Assembly: GCF_035222485.1 (NCBI RefSeq)
Contig: NC_085920.1
Location: forward strand, 186,001-250,000
Source: Podospora pseudoanserina
Taxonomy: Eukaryota > Ascomycota > Sordariomycetes > Sordariales > Podosporaceae
Direction of reading: 5' to 3'
DNA: 64,000 bases
In this document: positions 44,260-57,623 of the stretch, piece after piece
How positions within the stretch are numbered: position 1 is the first letter of the stretch
Layout: every line of letters starts with the position of its first letter
Program-made: the position numbers and the translations under genes
The notes under the pieces: generated by a model
What the model was told of the DNA's origin: nothing
Databases searched by the model: none
The model's input: the letters and a program-made list of their open reading frames with translations, nothing else

Positions 44260-45882
44260 ATGGCCTCACCACTTTCTCAGACCACAATGTCGAACCATCC
44301 GTCATGGCGGCTTCTGCCCGTCACAGCCCCGGATATCCCCACATTGCTGGTCTCGGCTACCTTTACAAAAGATTCGTATCACTTTCGCCTCACAGATCTC
44401 GCCAATGTCTGGGTAGAAAACATGGAGAGAAAGCCCATCATCAAGCGTGGATTAATGGAGGATACCAGCATTGATCCCAGTGATGGGCCCGACCAGATCC
44501 GCCGCATGCTCGAGCTGCTTCGAGCTGCCTTCGATCACGATGACCCCGAGCATTCGGACACATCACTGACTCTGGCAAGAGATGACGACAACGATTCCCT
44601 TGTCCTCCATGTCACCTGCGTTCTGCCCCAACCGTTGAAGCCCTTCAAATGGCCGATGGAACTCAAAAAATGCCCGCAATCCAACCTTGCAACTGAACTG
44701 GTGCTACCCTTGGTCCAGGCCCACGAAGCCAAACTGCGCGAGATTGATCAGCTGATATCAGCCCTGTGCGAAAAGGACGGAATCATCACACGGCTTGTCG
44801 ACAAGCTCGAAGCTACTGGCACCGGGCTTGAGCACGTGTTCAATTCGCTGTCCGGGAAGCGCAGAGTCACAAGAGCCGCCGCCGAAGCGAAGGTGAAAGG
44901 TCTCGCCCCTTTCTCGGAGGCGGAGTTCCGGAATAGCACTTCGGAGCTGCGTTCTGTCGCTCAGCCCTCTGACGTGTCGACCCTCTTGGAGGACGTCTTT
45001 GGTACCACGGGCCTGACGTACAAGTCGGACCTTGATCTTGAAGCTTCCGCCACGCTGAACGATTGGTGGACCAGGATTGGAAAGGGGAAACACGTTGCCC
45101 TGGTCGGCAAGCCCAGCGAGAAGAAAGCCCGGACGCCCTCGTCCCCACCGGCCACAGAGCCCAAGGTGAAGGAGGAGGATGTGGACGACTTTCAGGTTCA
45201 AGTTACTCCTTCTGCCGTTCGGAAGCGTGACACCCGGGCGCGACCTCAACTGGAGACGACCAACGATGATGAGACATCTTCCGGGGAAGATGAAGACCAG
45301 CCGGTCGTGCCATCTGCTCGGAAAGAGCATGCCCCGTCCCCGAGCAAGGCAGCTAAATCCCGAATCGGGGTTTTGGGCGGCCGCAAAGCTCCGTCCACTT
45401 CACCAGTAACACGCCAGACACCCCCCAGGAAAGCTGCTTCCAAAAAAGCACCGGGTGACTACAATGACGACTCGGAGACGGCTTCAGATGATGACAAGAA
45501 GGACCAGGGCCACTCACCTTCGTCACCCCCTAAACAACTTCCGAACCGCGGCGGACTGGGCCGCATTGGAGGAAAGGCCAAGCCAGACCCGCCATCACCG
45601 GAACCGAAAGAAACCACTTCGCCGGCGCAAGTGGACGACAGACTTAGCCCGGCACCGAAGAGACACAAGCTTGGTATCATTGGAAGACATACCCCGAACC
45701 CGGATGCCGGAGCATCGGCCGCTAGCGACGATGGTAGAGGAAGGAGCAAGAGCAAGACGCCAGCCAAGGATCAGCATCGCGAAACCTCACAGGAACGAGC
45801 TGAAAGGAAACGGGCCGAGTTGCAAAGAGAACTGGAGGCTCGAGCAGCAGCTGGGCCCGCAAAGAAGAAGCGCAAGTTTTAG
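44260..45882 (+). CDS. XLF/Nej1-type non-homologous end-joining factor
   Basis: Intronless, 540 residues. XLF (Cernunnos, Nej1) works with Ku and the Lif1-Dnl4/XRCC4-Lig4 complex to join broken DNA ends in the nucleus. The N-terminal head (about 15-155) shows the family pattern SWRLLPV, LLVSATFTKDSYHFRLTDL, NVWVE and SIDPS. A helical stalk follows (about 155-215). The rest is a long, disordered, phospho-site-rich tail (about 300-530), far longer than the tail of human XLF (299 residues in all). The tail has three short repeats, IGVLGG (369-374), LGRIGG (433-438) and LGIIG (471-475), and the protein ends AKKKRKF, a basic run plus Phe like the X-type Ku-binding motif. The ATG at 44287 is an alternative start. 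Confidence 0.85.
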   Translation: MASPLSQTTMSNHPSWRLLPVTAPDIPTLLVSATFTKDSYHFRLTDLANVWVENMERKPIIKRGLMEDTSIDPSDGPDQIRRMLELLRAAFDHDDPEHSDTSLTLARDDDNDSLVLHVTCVLPQPLKPFKWPMELKKCPQSNLATELVLPLVQAHEAKLREIDQLISALCEKDGIITRLVDKLEATGTGLEHVFNSLSGKRRVTRAAAEAKVKGLAPFSEAEFRNSTSELRSVAQPSDVSTLLEDVFGTTGLTYKSDLDLEASATLNDWWTRIGKGKHVALVGKPSEKKARTPSSPPATEPKVKEEDVDDFQVQVTPSAVRKRDTRARPQLETTNDDETSSGEDEDQPVVPSARKEHAPSPSKAAKSRIGVLGGRKAPSTSPVTRQTPPRKAASKKAPGDYNDDSETASDDDKKDQGHSPSSPPKQLPNRGGLGRIGGKAKPDPPSPEPKETTSPAQVDDRLSPAPKRHKLGIIGRHTPNPDAGASAASDDGRGRSKSKTPAKDQHRETSQERAERKRAELQRELEARAAAGPAKKKRKF

Positions 45883-48800
45883 GACCTTTCTCTTATCAGG
45901 TTTCGAGATGTACTCTTCATCCGTACAATTGCAACAAGTTCACAGTCCGTAATATTGCCCTCGCGCCACATCCCCCCCTGAATGACCAGTCTCACTCTGA
46001 GAGCTGCTCATTACCTGACTTCTCTAGTTCACAGGCTCCTGCCTCACGTCAACTCATCGATTCACGGCGTGAAGCCGCAAGATATGAACAAGATTTCCCG
46101 CGTCACACAATGTCTGCAGCAGCACCTGTTCGACCGTTTCGACCGTTTCAGCCGTGGTTGTGTCACCATGCCTCAAGTCCCATGCGTCCTTTTGTGGCCG
46201 GCCACTAGCTCCGGGACCAGGTACACAAGGCAGAAGGCTGTAATACAAGAGCTGGACAAGGTCCGAGGGTGAGGAGACTGGGTTGCCGGGAGTAGTAGCT
46301 AAAAGCAGACATTTTGCCATCGGGACTTTGTGAGCCTGTTAGGTTTTGACCAGACGGCACGACAACGTCAGCAGAAACACGCTACTCCTCGCCTGACTGG
46401 GCATTGGAGTGCAGCAACGATTGCATCAACTACCAAAAGCTGAAAAAAGCCCAGTCTTTCTTGAACAGTATTACGGCCGGGAAACTACTCCCAATTGGTA
46501 GCACCAGTATCACGGACTTTCTGCACCCAGCACTGATGCCGCTTACCATGCAGCATCTGATATTCACAAGGAAGGGATATCTTTCTTCCGCATATCACTC
46601 CCCGTGGAACTGTGTCGCGGAAATTTTAGCAACTTGTTCGAAAGTCAACAATCTCAGCCACCCACAACATGTCTCCTGTTATACTGAAGCCGTGTCGTAA
46701 CCAGCCACGGGGGTGGGGTAACCCTTTGGTCGTACAGACTGCTCTGTGTTGAACAGGCAAGACAATGCTCGAGCGTGGAGTCTTGATAGCTTCCCCGGAT
46801 GAGCACATGGTGACGTGCATGGTGCAAAAAGGAGGCCCAAAAGAGAGACACCGCGCCATCTGGAGCCAACCAAAGTTCTGTCGGCTATATGACGCACACC
46901 CTCTTCGCCTTGCATGAGTGATAAGTCACCAGTCATTGGCAGATGCGTTGACGCCGCCGTATGGGACTCCCAGATACTCTTCTGCACGGCAACAGAAAGC
47001 TATGGGGCTCGGATGGCCCAACAGTTCTATTCTGTCAGCCCCTGTCGCTTACAAGAAAATCGGTGCCATTTCTCTGCCCACGAATGATGAGCCCCATGGA
47101 CCCGGCTCCCCGCTCCAAAGTTACACACGTTTTTTCAGAAGCTGATATTATGGCTGCATGCCACTCGATATGTTCAATTGGACATTGCAAAACCGGGCTC
47201 GTGGCTATCGCCCGCCCGCCCCCTTGACACGAGGTTGAGTGTTTCTCATGTGGTTTGTTTGACAACCTACGGTTCTCTACAGAGAACAGGTCAGCTCTCC
47301 TTAAGATTCACCGCCGTAATGCATGTCGAAGCCACTGATCAGCGCGGATGCGCCATGGAGCACCCGGAAGCCCCCAGTTCCGGTTGGTACAGCAGGCTGT
47401 CAGATGTCTTCGAGGTTCTGCAGGTTTCTGCTGCGTTCGGGTTCATCTCCGGATCCCTCACTTCGACTCAACACACACGCAGGCTCAACGGCGTCGAGCC
47501 TTTCTGCCATCGTGATGTCCCTGATCTGATCGGATATCATCTCATTCTCGCAACCTTTACCCTTCTCTCTGCAGACAAAGTGAGCGGGGGTGTTGCAAAC
47601 AGCCCATGCATCGTTGGTTGCGCACTGATATCTCATCTGATCTCGGGCCTTTTCGCAGCTCATGCCGAGCGGACCAAACACTCTTGGTCCATGGCTCAGG
47701 GCCGATGGTGATCGTCGACCTCGAGTGGGTGTGCGTCATTTAGGCCTGGCAAACCCCACGCGGGAAGTTGCGGTCAAATCAGCGCTTGACACCTGCGGTT
47801 CGCATGCAACAGGTTTACAATTATCGTGTGTTCGTTGCATTGCTGCCCTGCGCGTAACGCGGGTCACGATGTATTGCTAGAGAAAGAACCGGCCGGCCTC
47901 GATTGCGTCTTTGACGACGTCTTCTTGTTGGCTTGGCTTCAAGTCCGAGTTGAGTGAGGTTGTTGTCAACGACCCGCGGTGGGTTCTCCCGCGGAACGGG
48001 GCGCCCGCAGGAGCGCTACTGCACCGGCTCGTTCGGGTTCTCTTGATCCCTACCCCGTCCGTGATTCGGATTGGTTTTCTTCCCTGACGACGGAGCGCCT
48101 CGAATGCCGCTTGCCACAGTGACCGGCCGTCTTCAGCCAATTCGCGACGGCGCTATGCCCGTGTGCCATTCCTCACTGCAGAAGTGCCAGGACTGTTCTG
48201 AGGATTTCTAGCCGCAAGAAATGCACCATCGCCATGAAATCCCGAATTGAGAAAGTTTTGATAGCAAATGTCCGAAGGTTTGTCCCCTCCCCCTCCTCCT
48301 CTAGGACCTTTGGTCTCCGAGGACCAAAGCCCAGGCAGGCCTTTTGACGCTATTTTACAAACAATTATCAAGCATCGGACCGAGACAGAAGACGCCGGTC
48401 TCGGGCACCTGGGCTTCGAGCCAAGGTAATCATTCACATTACGATCCCTTGCGTGTCGAGGCCGTCCGTCATGGAAGAAAAGTCGGATTGTTGGACATCA
48501 AATGGGGATCGCAACAGAATGCCATAATGATCCGCACCGATTTACTGGCGTGGGGTTTAGGGGAGCGACTGAGGGTGAAGCGCACCACTGATATGACGAA
48601 CTGCTGAGACACGCTAATGGCTGTGACACAGTCCGGTCCCGCCTACCTGGTTTGGCAGCAGATCCAATCTAGATCAAGCGGGACCCTCCGCCGATCGACC
48701 GGGCTCCCCAGGTTATCAAAAGGATCCAAAAAGTCGGTCGGATCAATGAGAGCAGTGCGATGAAGCAAGCGAGGACACGCCATGCTTTGCTTCTTTGCTG

Positions 48801-51800
48801 TCAGCATTTGCCCAGAGGTGTGACCACATGAGTTCCCGTTGCTCACTACTGCATAGCAATGCAGCCTCAACACGGCCAACACCTTTTTTATTCGTCACTT
48901 TGCTCTGCCAGGCCACCGGCCCCCATTCAACCGCCTTCCGGATATGGGATTGTTGCGCACCAGACTGAGATAAGAGCAGCTGAGCCCCCAGTCCCGCCGA
49001 GGGTTACTTGCAGGAGACTATTGCATGCTCTTGGAGGCTGTTGGTGGATGAGATCAGGTTCTGTTCTCGTGGTTCCAGTTAGCACGGTGGGGCTCGGCAC
49101 GGGGCCTCTGATAGCAACAAGCTTGGTTCTGATAGGGAAAAAGAAACATCAACAAGCAAAGGAGACCGGCGTCCGGCCGGGATAGCTGTACGGACCGCAG
49201 CTGTCAGATTTTCTAGGGCTGCCGCACCCCCGTGCCGGCATCTGTACGTCGGTATATCAGGAAGGTTGGAAGAGCCAACCCTCAGGGCTTTTGACCAACC
49301 AACAGGCGCATCGACACCGGGATTGCCAAAAGGGATTTACGCTGAGAAACCGTAAACCAACTTGGGTTGCATCGGCCCCCTCGTCGGGGGTGTCACTGTG
49401 GTCTCCAAGGCGCCAACATGTTCATGACGCATACGCTTTCATCATTTTCCTGCCTTGAGGGCGTGGCATGGAGGTTTTTCCTGTTGTCATGGAACAGTTA
49501 CATGGGACCAAGTCTCGAATACCTCTGGTTGACAACGGTTGATTGATTTCAGCCACCTTTCTCTCCCCGCATGCAGCTTCCTTGGCGGACCCCCAACCTC
49601 TTAGTGCCACCCATCATTGCCTGGCTGCATGTCGAGGACTCCTTTCAAGACAAGGCCTTGAATCCAGAATGAAAGCTATTGACAGGGCACATCCGAACAA
49701 GGTGTGTTTCCTTTGTTGCGTGTTGCCTCCTTCCGTTTCTTTGCTGCCTCCCCTCCCGAAGCCGGCAACATGCGACGACTAACATCCATAGGGGGTGTGG
49801 CTAGACGGGAGTCTTGCACAGAACGATGATCTCTTCCGCGCAGAAATGCCAACTCGGAGATGGGGCAGAAGCAACAGGACAGCTGCAATGCGGGGCTCTA
49901 TCCGGCGTCCATTCCCTGGTGCGAATCTTGCTGCCCGTCCCGCTGCCAAGCTGCTGTCCCACCATTACACAAAGGGGCCTACGTACAGTGAGGGCTAGCT
50001 TGAATATGGATAGGGCGGTGACTGTCACAGGCAGTGCGAAATCAAGGCAACAGAACACTGAGGTCATTCCACCTTCCGACACATACGGACGAGGTTGGCT
50101 TGTTCCAGAGGGGCTTGTCTCATGCCAGAGCCACAGCGCTGCTGAGACTTTTACGAAGACATGATGGAAGCACAATACAATCGCACATTGTGTGTTGAAA
50201 GGACGAAATTAGGTATCGGCCCCCAACAGCACTGTTGCCGTCACTCAGCCTACGTCTTAACCACATCCTTCCAGCGATGTGATCCCCAGGAACGGATCGT
50301 CTGAACACGGCCATTAAGATCAGAAAGGTCAGGTGTTGGATCACACGCTCAGTTCCTGCTGAGCCCTGGGAGGCCCTGTGCCATCCGGGCGCTTAACTTG
50401 GTGATGAGTCTGGTTAAGGTTATCGACGGCTGGCATGCCAAGTCCCTGGATATATTGATTACCCCACCATCACCCATGACACAGGGCACAAGACGGTTGA
50501 TACCGTGCAGGCTATCCCTTGAACAAAGCAGGATGAGGCAAGACTCGATGGGCTGAGAGATCACACAGCGCCTTCTTTTCTCGACCTGATCTTCTTTTCA
50601 CTGACCGAGATCCATTCCGTTGCCGTATCGAAAGTCAATGAAGGCGTCGGCATTGAGCCTGAGTCCGGCAACAAAACGACCGACGGCTGTATAATTATTG
50701 TATACGGAGTATCACCACATGCATCTGGCACAGTTTTCGGTTCTCGGTCGCGAACTGCGACCGCTGAGCAGCACCACACCATCTCTCCAAGTTGACGCAC
50801 GGACGATCCCGGGCAGTCGGTACCCAATCGCATCACATAACTCACCTGAGACAGGGAGGCATCGATGAAGATGGAGCCACACCCCACCACCACCACCACC
50901 ACCTCCACGAGGGCGTCAGGGATGGCAGCTCGAACATCTATCATCCTTGCGGCACCGCTCAAGGGCTTGATGAGTAGGATATATATGGGCGGAGGGATGC
51001 CATCACCGTTTACACCGTTGCTCTCGTCTCGAAGGGATGTTGGCGGGGGTGGGCGAGGAGCGCACAGTGTTTTCGGAACAAAAGGGACAGGGCGCCTCTG
51101 GCGCTTAAATTCACAGTAGCGAGATGATAAACGCGACACGCGACATGCGACATCCGATGATGATGAAGAACCGGATCACTGCGATGGAACTGTGGCATTT
51201 GACTGACGTCGGTACGCCGGCTGTAGGTGCTGCCGTGCTTGTTGGTTCGGGGCTTCAACAAAGAACGACACCTGCTTCCACCGCGGTGCTGTCTAATCCT
51301 CGCTCCGTCTTGATCATGGTATACAGTACCCAAAGCCACGACGCGCAGTCGTGGGACGTTTCAGACTCTTGCCCCATTCCTCTGTCAGCTATTCCGAGGT
51401 CTGCTATGCAGTGCCAAACGCACCACCTCCTCCTTCATGGGGTTGCACAGCGCTGGACTCTCGTGCTCATCGCACATGTCCGCGCAAGTTACGGTAGGGA
51501 CTGCCGGCCACCTCCGCCCTTTTGTGAACCTCGGAGCCGAACCTCTTTCTCCCCGCACCACCCTCACCGGGCGTGGTATAAAACAACGGATGGGAACATA
51601 GCGCCACAGGGTCAATCTCGGATTTGGAGGAGCGCTGCCCCTGACGACGGCGTTTTTGCAGGTTCCCTTGCATAACTGGTCGCTTCCTGGAGTTGGGGGC
51701 TGCCCGTTGTGCGGCTCTCTTTCTCGGTGTGGCACAGACATGTACACCCCTCCCCTTTCCCGGGTTTACTCCAGTAAGACGGAGCGGGCATGCCGTGCGG

Positions 51801-54580
51801 CAAAAGGATTTTGACCTCTTGAAGACACTGCCAGACTCCCGGAACCGAAAAAGGATTCTCATATGTATGGGTTGGTGAGTGACGAAGTTGGAACCAACAG
51901 CATTGCTTGTTGTCAGGATATCTGTTTCGATGGGCTTTGCGGAGAAAGGCGGAGATGGGGAGTGGGGGCTTCACAGCCTTGATGAGGTTTTCCAGTTGAC
52001 ACGGAGAGGGGGTAGGTAATTAATAGGTGACCGGAGGATCACTAGGCTGTAAGGAAATGCCTGGAACGAGTGAAGATGAGTGCGGAGGTGGTTACTCATC
52101 AAGCCCGTCCAATCTGAGGGGAAAGAATTCTGCTGCCTTTTTGATGGCAGGCGTCGTCGGGGTAAAGGGCGGCCGCTGCTTGATGGCCGGCTGGTGGGGG
52201 AGGGGGGTGGTGGCGGGTTTGACGTACACCACCGGGGACCGTTATTCGGGTATCGGAGCTCGATCTCGACGTCTCAGGGGGTGAAGTCGTTGCAGAAGAC
52301 AAGGGATGAACCCCAGCTCTCACGTTTCCTCTTTTTTTCTTCCGAGTTCAAGGCACTCCGAAACACAGAACATCCCACTTGATAAGGCTCCAGACTAGTG
52401 AAGTGGACATTCCAGTGTCGACCATGTCGCCTCCCGCTCGCTCGCTGACTGGCGTTCTCTGCAGCTCTCTGCACAACTCGAAACAATAGGTTACGCAAAC
52501 ATTTACAAGACTTAAAACACCGCATGGCTAATTTCCACTTGATCCCTACAGACTTTGCACAGCCCTTGGCCGGCACTCAAGGGAAATAAAGCAACATGGA
52601 GCTCGGCAGCAGCCTGGAGGGAGAGATTTTGAGTGCCGATGCAGGCCTGAGGCGGCCGTCGAGTTATGGTCGCGTGGCGACATGGTTGGGTGGTGGGGGG
52701 AGAGATGAAACCGGGTGCACTGAGGTCGGGATAAGGGGTTTGCAGGGCGGCGCGCGGCACTGCACGGTTCAAGGCCGGAGGAGGAGGATTGCCCCGCCAT
52801 TCGCTCATCTTTTGAGATTGGGATTACTACAATGTCAAGGTTCTGATAGAGTGAGATGTTTTACGAACGGACCTTACCTTGACTTTGTATCGACTGTGCT
52901 GAGCGGGCGCCAAGCGACACACCCCTCCGATGACGAGGCAAACTACAAGTCAGCCTCAACCGGTGCAGGAACTAGCAACTCGTATCTTTATCACCACGTT
53001 GGTGCTTCCGCACAAGGGACATCAACTCTAATATCCCTTGTTGCCAAGACAATAATGGAAGATGCCGTTGATGGCGTCCAGGGCCGAGACACTGGCACCT
53101 TTGCCTCGTGGTTGACGACTCTGGCAGCTACCACATGGCCGCTGCTGGCCCTGCGGTCTAGTGCTATAGTCGAGATGGAGGAGCTGTCACTCAGTGCAAA
53201 CAGAAAACTGCCTGGCAATCTGGATAAACAGAACAAACGATTCCAAACTTGACCGGATGCTTTGGTGGGTGAGTCGGCCATCAAAGCCAACCGTGATAAC
53301 TGTGCGGATAGTCAGTTTGCCCACAGTGTTGCGCGAAAAAAGAAAGAAGACTATCAGTCACTAGATGGAATCTTCTTCAGATGTTATCGCCATTAAATCG
53401 TACGATGGTGACGATGCGGGCTTGCATGGCTTTGCTCGTTCGATGCCCAACCGAGCTTGAAAGAGGTTGGCTTGGCAAAAGTTGACTACCACAAGGGCTG
53501 GGGAAGTGGTCTGGAAGGGTGGGGGGGGGAGGGAGGAACAGAACGAGGCCGGGTGCAGCCGAGGAAGAGTTGAGATTCTGATAGAGTTAGACGCCATTGC
53601 GAAGACATTTCCTTGTTCGGTTTGGGGTCAAGGCAACACCAAACGCAAGAGACAAAATTCGTTGGAAAGTCTCTCAAGTTTTGTTCATCAGTCATGACGA
53701 GATACATCACCCACCGCCCCTCCAAAAAAAAAAAAAAATCCCCACGAAGACCATGAACCCCCTCCTCCACCCCTCCACCCCAAAACGTGCCCTGGTCAAA
53801 GTCTCCAAAAGATCTCCTGCAACCACAAATTCCTAATTAACCCCTCCCAGACCAATCCCCCTGTGGCTTTTGTCCCTGCAAAAGGAAAGTGACAAAGTGA
53901 CACCTGCACCTCCCAGGACCAGGTTCTGACAGCGAGCGTCGACGATCATCCCATGCCATCCATCCCCACGATTTTGACAATCCCACCTCACACGCACTTT
54001 CAGCCCACCAAGTCAACTGACACGTGGGTCGAAAGAAAAAAAAGCAAGTGTGCAAATCCAACACCGACTCTGCTCGCTTGACGGCGCGATAACCACCTAT
54101 TTCCGGCCCAAACAAATCAACGAAAATTTAGCGAGTACTCCGAAGCACTGAGGAGTGTACTGTCTGAATCCCATTCAGCAGATGTCAAAAGTGGCGAGTG
54201 ACAGTATGGCTGTTCTGAAGTAGCATAAGCACAGCTCTTTTTTGGTCACTTGCTTTTTTGGACCCATCTGACTGACTATGACACCCACTCGTCAACGACG
54301 TGTATTTCTACAGATACTCACTTCAAACCCCACGCCAGAAAACAAGAAGCAAAAATAACAACACACCTCAACTCTCTCTTTTCCTCTGCCCACCATGATA
54401 AGGTATAATAATTGTACAAAAATCCATGCTATCCGCCCCCCAAAATTAACCCATGCTTAAAACACAACCAACCCTTGCTTGCTGATCAACCAAAAATCCC
54501 CATTTTTACTCCAACTTTTTATCGCCATGTATGTATGTACAGCAACAAAAGAAATGACAGAAAAGAAAAAAAAAAGACAC
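45883..54580. other. 8.7-kb interval without supported gene
   Basis: It lies between two convergent genes (XLF-like and forkhead). The base composition is ordinary, not AT-rich, so RIP is not apparent. Many frames of 60-218 codons occur on both strands (the longest is 52596-53252, plus strand), but none shows a domain, signal peptide or convincing splice chain. An 87-codon Arg-rich frame at 47877-48140 (minus) is the least implausible small gene. It contains scattered simple repeats but no transposon ends that I could see. It may hold lineage-specific genes, non-coding RNA or decayed DNA. Confidence 0.45.
53724..53738. repeat. Poly-A run of 15
   Basis: A mononucleotide run inside a C/A-rich stretch. 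There is no associated gene end that I can support. Confidence 0.8.
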
Positions 54581-56794
54581 TTAATACTGATGATACCCAA
54601 CCACCCCCATATGATGATGTTGTTCCCCATCATCCATAATCGCCGTGCTCGCTCCCCCCCACCCATTGTGATGATGAGTGTCATAAACATGATGATGCTG
54701 CATTAAACCCCCGTGATAATCCCCATTACTTGCGCTCGTGGTCCTCAAATCGGGAAGCAACAACCCATCCGGTGCGGTCCCCTGCCCGTACGCCAACCCG
54801 ACATTCACCGGCTCGGGTGTCACCGGCTCGTCTGACGGCGCCCGAGTAGAAGCAGCAGACCGCTGAGAGTGAAGATAGTACCCATCCTGATGAGCTTGGT
54901 GGTGATAATCCAACTGTTGCTGCTGGTCCACCCCCATCGCGGGCATGTCCACCTGCACCAACGGCCCAGCAGGATAAAACCCCGAGTGGCTCCCAGCGTA
55001 GGGTGATGTCTGCGGAGGAGGAGGGGGGTAGTACCCCACCGCCATGGCCGCCACCTGCGCCTGGGCCATGGCATGCGCAATGTTCCGAGCGTGGTTCCTC
55101 ATGTTGGTCTGGGCATGTCGGGAAGCAGACGACAACGACGACGACGACGCGGTGCGAATTCTGCCGTTGTAGACTCCGGGTTTGTTAATGCCCCGATGAC
55201 TACCAGATGACGACCGCCGGGAAAAGTCATCATACCGAAGGGAAGATGAAGACAGGGCACCGCTGCGTCGGGACTGGTTCCCCTTGCGGTAGCGGGTGGT
55301 GGATTGGACACCCTCGTGAATGGCCCAGGGCTCAAGGTACCACTCGGTAGATTTCTTTTGGTCGGCTGAAGTAGCAGCGGTAGCAGGAGAAGAAGACGAA
55401 GCCAAAACAACCGGTTTGGTCTCTTCTTCTGGCTGCTTGTCGTCTGCTGTCGAGGGATCGCTCTGGCTGGCGGTGCTGCATTTTCTCTCACGTTTGGTAA
55501 AAGCCTGCCAAGACAACTGTTAGCTGCTACCTAACCTGCAGATGTCCCAAAGAGGAAGCCAACATACCATGTTCATGCTCAGATTGTGCCGGATACTGTT
55601 CTGCCACCCCTTGGTATCATCCTTGCCCTTGTCCGTGTTGTCCCGGAACCACTGGTAGATCTCCTGCAGGGTCATGGCGTGGTTCGGCTTGCTCATAAAG
55701 GCGCGGTAAATGAGCTTTGCGTAGGGCTCTTCGTTTTTGTTGTTGTTGCTGCTGCTGTTGCTAGTGTTGTTGCTCGTCAAGCCCGAGTCGGATGCGCCAC
55801 CCCCGCCGCCGGGAATTACCACTGCTGCTGCTGCTACTGCTGCTGCTGATGTTGGGCTCGGCGCACTGCTGTCGATTTGACTCCCGTTACCCGTTCCGAT
55901 CGGGGGTGGCGAGTGAGGTCCACCACCACCACCCATCAAGTCCTCCATCGTGCCCGGTAATGGCTGTTGCTGCGCGGCGGGTGTTGGACTTGGCAGACCC
56001 TCGTCGTAATCTGCCTTTAGACACAGAGTAGTGCTGCAGGGGGACAGCGCGCGAAGGCTTTCTGGTGTCGATACTTCGTTCTGATACTGCCTTGGGCACG
56101 GTTCTGTCTGGCTTCGCTGCAGAAAGCTGCCTTCTGCCCCGTCATAACTCTGCAGGGGAAGGTTGTAAGGAAGCCCATCAGCCGGGAAAGAAGTCAGTTC
56201 TGGGCCTTGTGAATAAGAAGGAACTAGTTGCTGTCTCGGATAGTGATCCCACGATACCGAGCGAATGTGTTCTGGAGGCGTCCAGCTACGCGAAGATGGA
56301 GGAGGGAGTCCGTCAGCTACCTGACCAGGCCGAGAGCTGTGCAGAGCGTAGTTGTCGAAATCGTCGCTTCCAGTTTGTGACCCTCCCATACAGGCGCTCC
56401 ACATGGAAGAAGAAGCTCCTTGGCGAGGAACTGAAGAGGGCATGAAAGCCCTCTGGCACTCGCCATCACGGATCCCCATTCCCACAACCAACTGCCCATC
56501 AGCGTGGGCTGGATCAGGGGTCGTAGAGTTCGTCCGTGTTACTAGCTGCGGCGATGCCGTGTACATGGCTTCGACACTCGTCAGGGGCGACATGTGAGGA
56601 GGCGACTGCGATATCGATGGGTCTCTCTTCACGCTGGCAATAGACGACGGTACTGTAAAGGAAGAAGAAGGCGTGTTGTTGTTGTTGTTGTTGTGGTACA
56701 GCTCTGGATCCATCACCGGCAGTTCTGGCGGTGTTGGAATGTTCGACAAGGAAGACTCTGCGTCTCCGGTTCGAAATGGTGCGTACAGTGTCAT
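54581..56794 (-). CDS. Forkhead-domain transcription factor
   Basis: Two exons, 56794-55568 and 55504-54581, with a 63-bp intron; 716 residues. The forkhead (winged-helix) DNA-binding domain spans about 355-460: EEPYAKLIYRAFMSKPNHAM, LQEIYQWFRDN, then recognition helix WQNSIRHNLSMN (397-408), which the intron leaves intact by cutting just after it (NM/AFTKRERK), and the wing ending STEWYLEPWAI. Outside the domain the protein is low complexity: poly-Asn (35-40, 342-352), poly-Ala and poly-Gly blocks (about 317-333), Ser/Arg-rich after the domain, and a His/Gln-rich C-terminus ending MGVVGYHQY. Fungal forkheads control the cell cycle, conidiation and sexual development; which one this is cannot be said. 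The flanks are long on both sides (8.7 kb downstream, 2.4 kb upstream). Confidence 0.92.
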
Positions 56795-57623
56795 GTGAGT
56801 TCGGAGGAAGAAAAAAGAGGTCGAGGAAACGGTTGTGGGAGAAGGGGGGACAATAAACGAGTTTGATATGGCAAAGGATTCGTAGGGCTGGAATGGACAA
56901 GCGCGAGGAATGGCGAGAGACGGACAGATGAGTGAAGATCAGTCTGGTGTTTGAGAAAGAGAGCAAGGTCGAGCAGTTGGTCCGCGATCAGCCGGAGGTG
57001 ACCCCGGGTATTATGTGACCGTGGACGGTTGAGACCCAGAGCAGAGGACCACTGTCTCTCTCTCACTTGAAGAATGTATCTTGGTACCTCGCAGAGACAG
57101 TATCCCGGACGGTGGAGTCAAGATCTAGAAGACCAAGACGGGCAAAGATCTAATAGTCAGAAAAAGGAGGGGGAGGGGTGGAGGTAGAAGGGGACAATGA
57201 CTTGACTACTAGCAAGTGACCAGGAAGCGGGTGCAAGGTAGGGGCCCCTTGCCAGCACACATTGTTTGGTAGACTAGGCCCTATACATTAGCATCCTCTT
57301 AGCAGACGGGGTGTGTGTGTACCCAAGTGCTGTACGTGGGGTGAAGGGGGAAATGGTATGTGTGTAGTATGCGGCTAGGTAGGTACCATCAGACTGCGAG
57401 TGTACTTCGGGGAAAAAGGTGTGGGTGGGTGGGGGGGGAGGGAGGAGTGAGTGTAACGTAGAGGGTTGCTTGTGTGTGCCCTGAGGTTGCAGGTGTGTGG
57501 GTAAGTTGTATGCTAAAAAGAGGAGCACGATGCAAACAAGCAGAAGTGTGGCTGTCTGGTAGAATTCCAAAGCTATATCGTACCCGTACAATACGAACAC
57601 CAGGCACAAGTGTTGACGTGGGT

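Noticed and set aside
50561-51139. 192-codon minus-strand frame
   Set aside because: No recognisable domain or splice context; likely a chance frame in the empty interval.
52596-53252. 218-codon plus-strand frame
   Set aside because: No domain, signal or conserved pattern; competing frames on the opposite strand are of similar quality.
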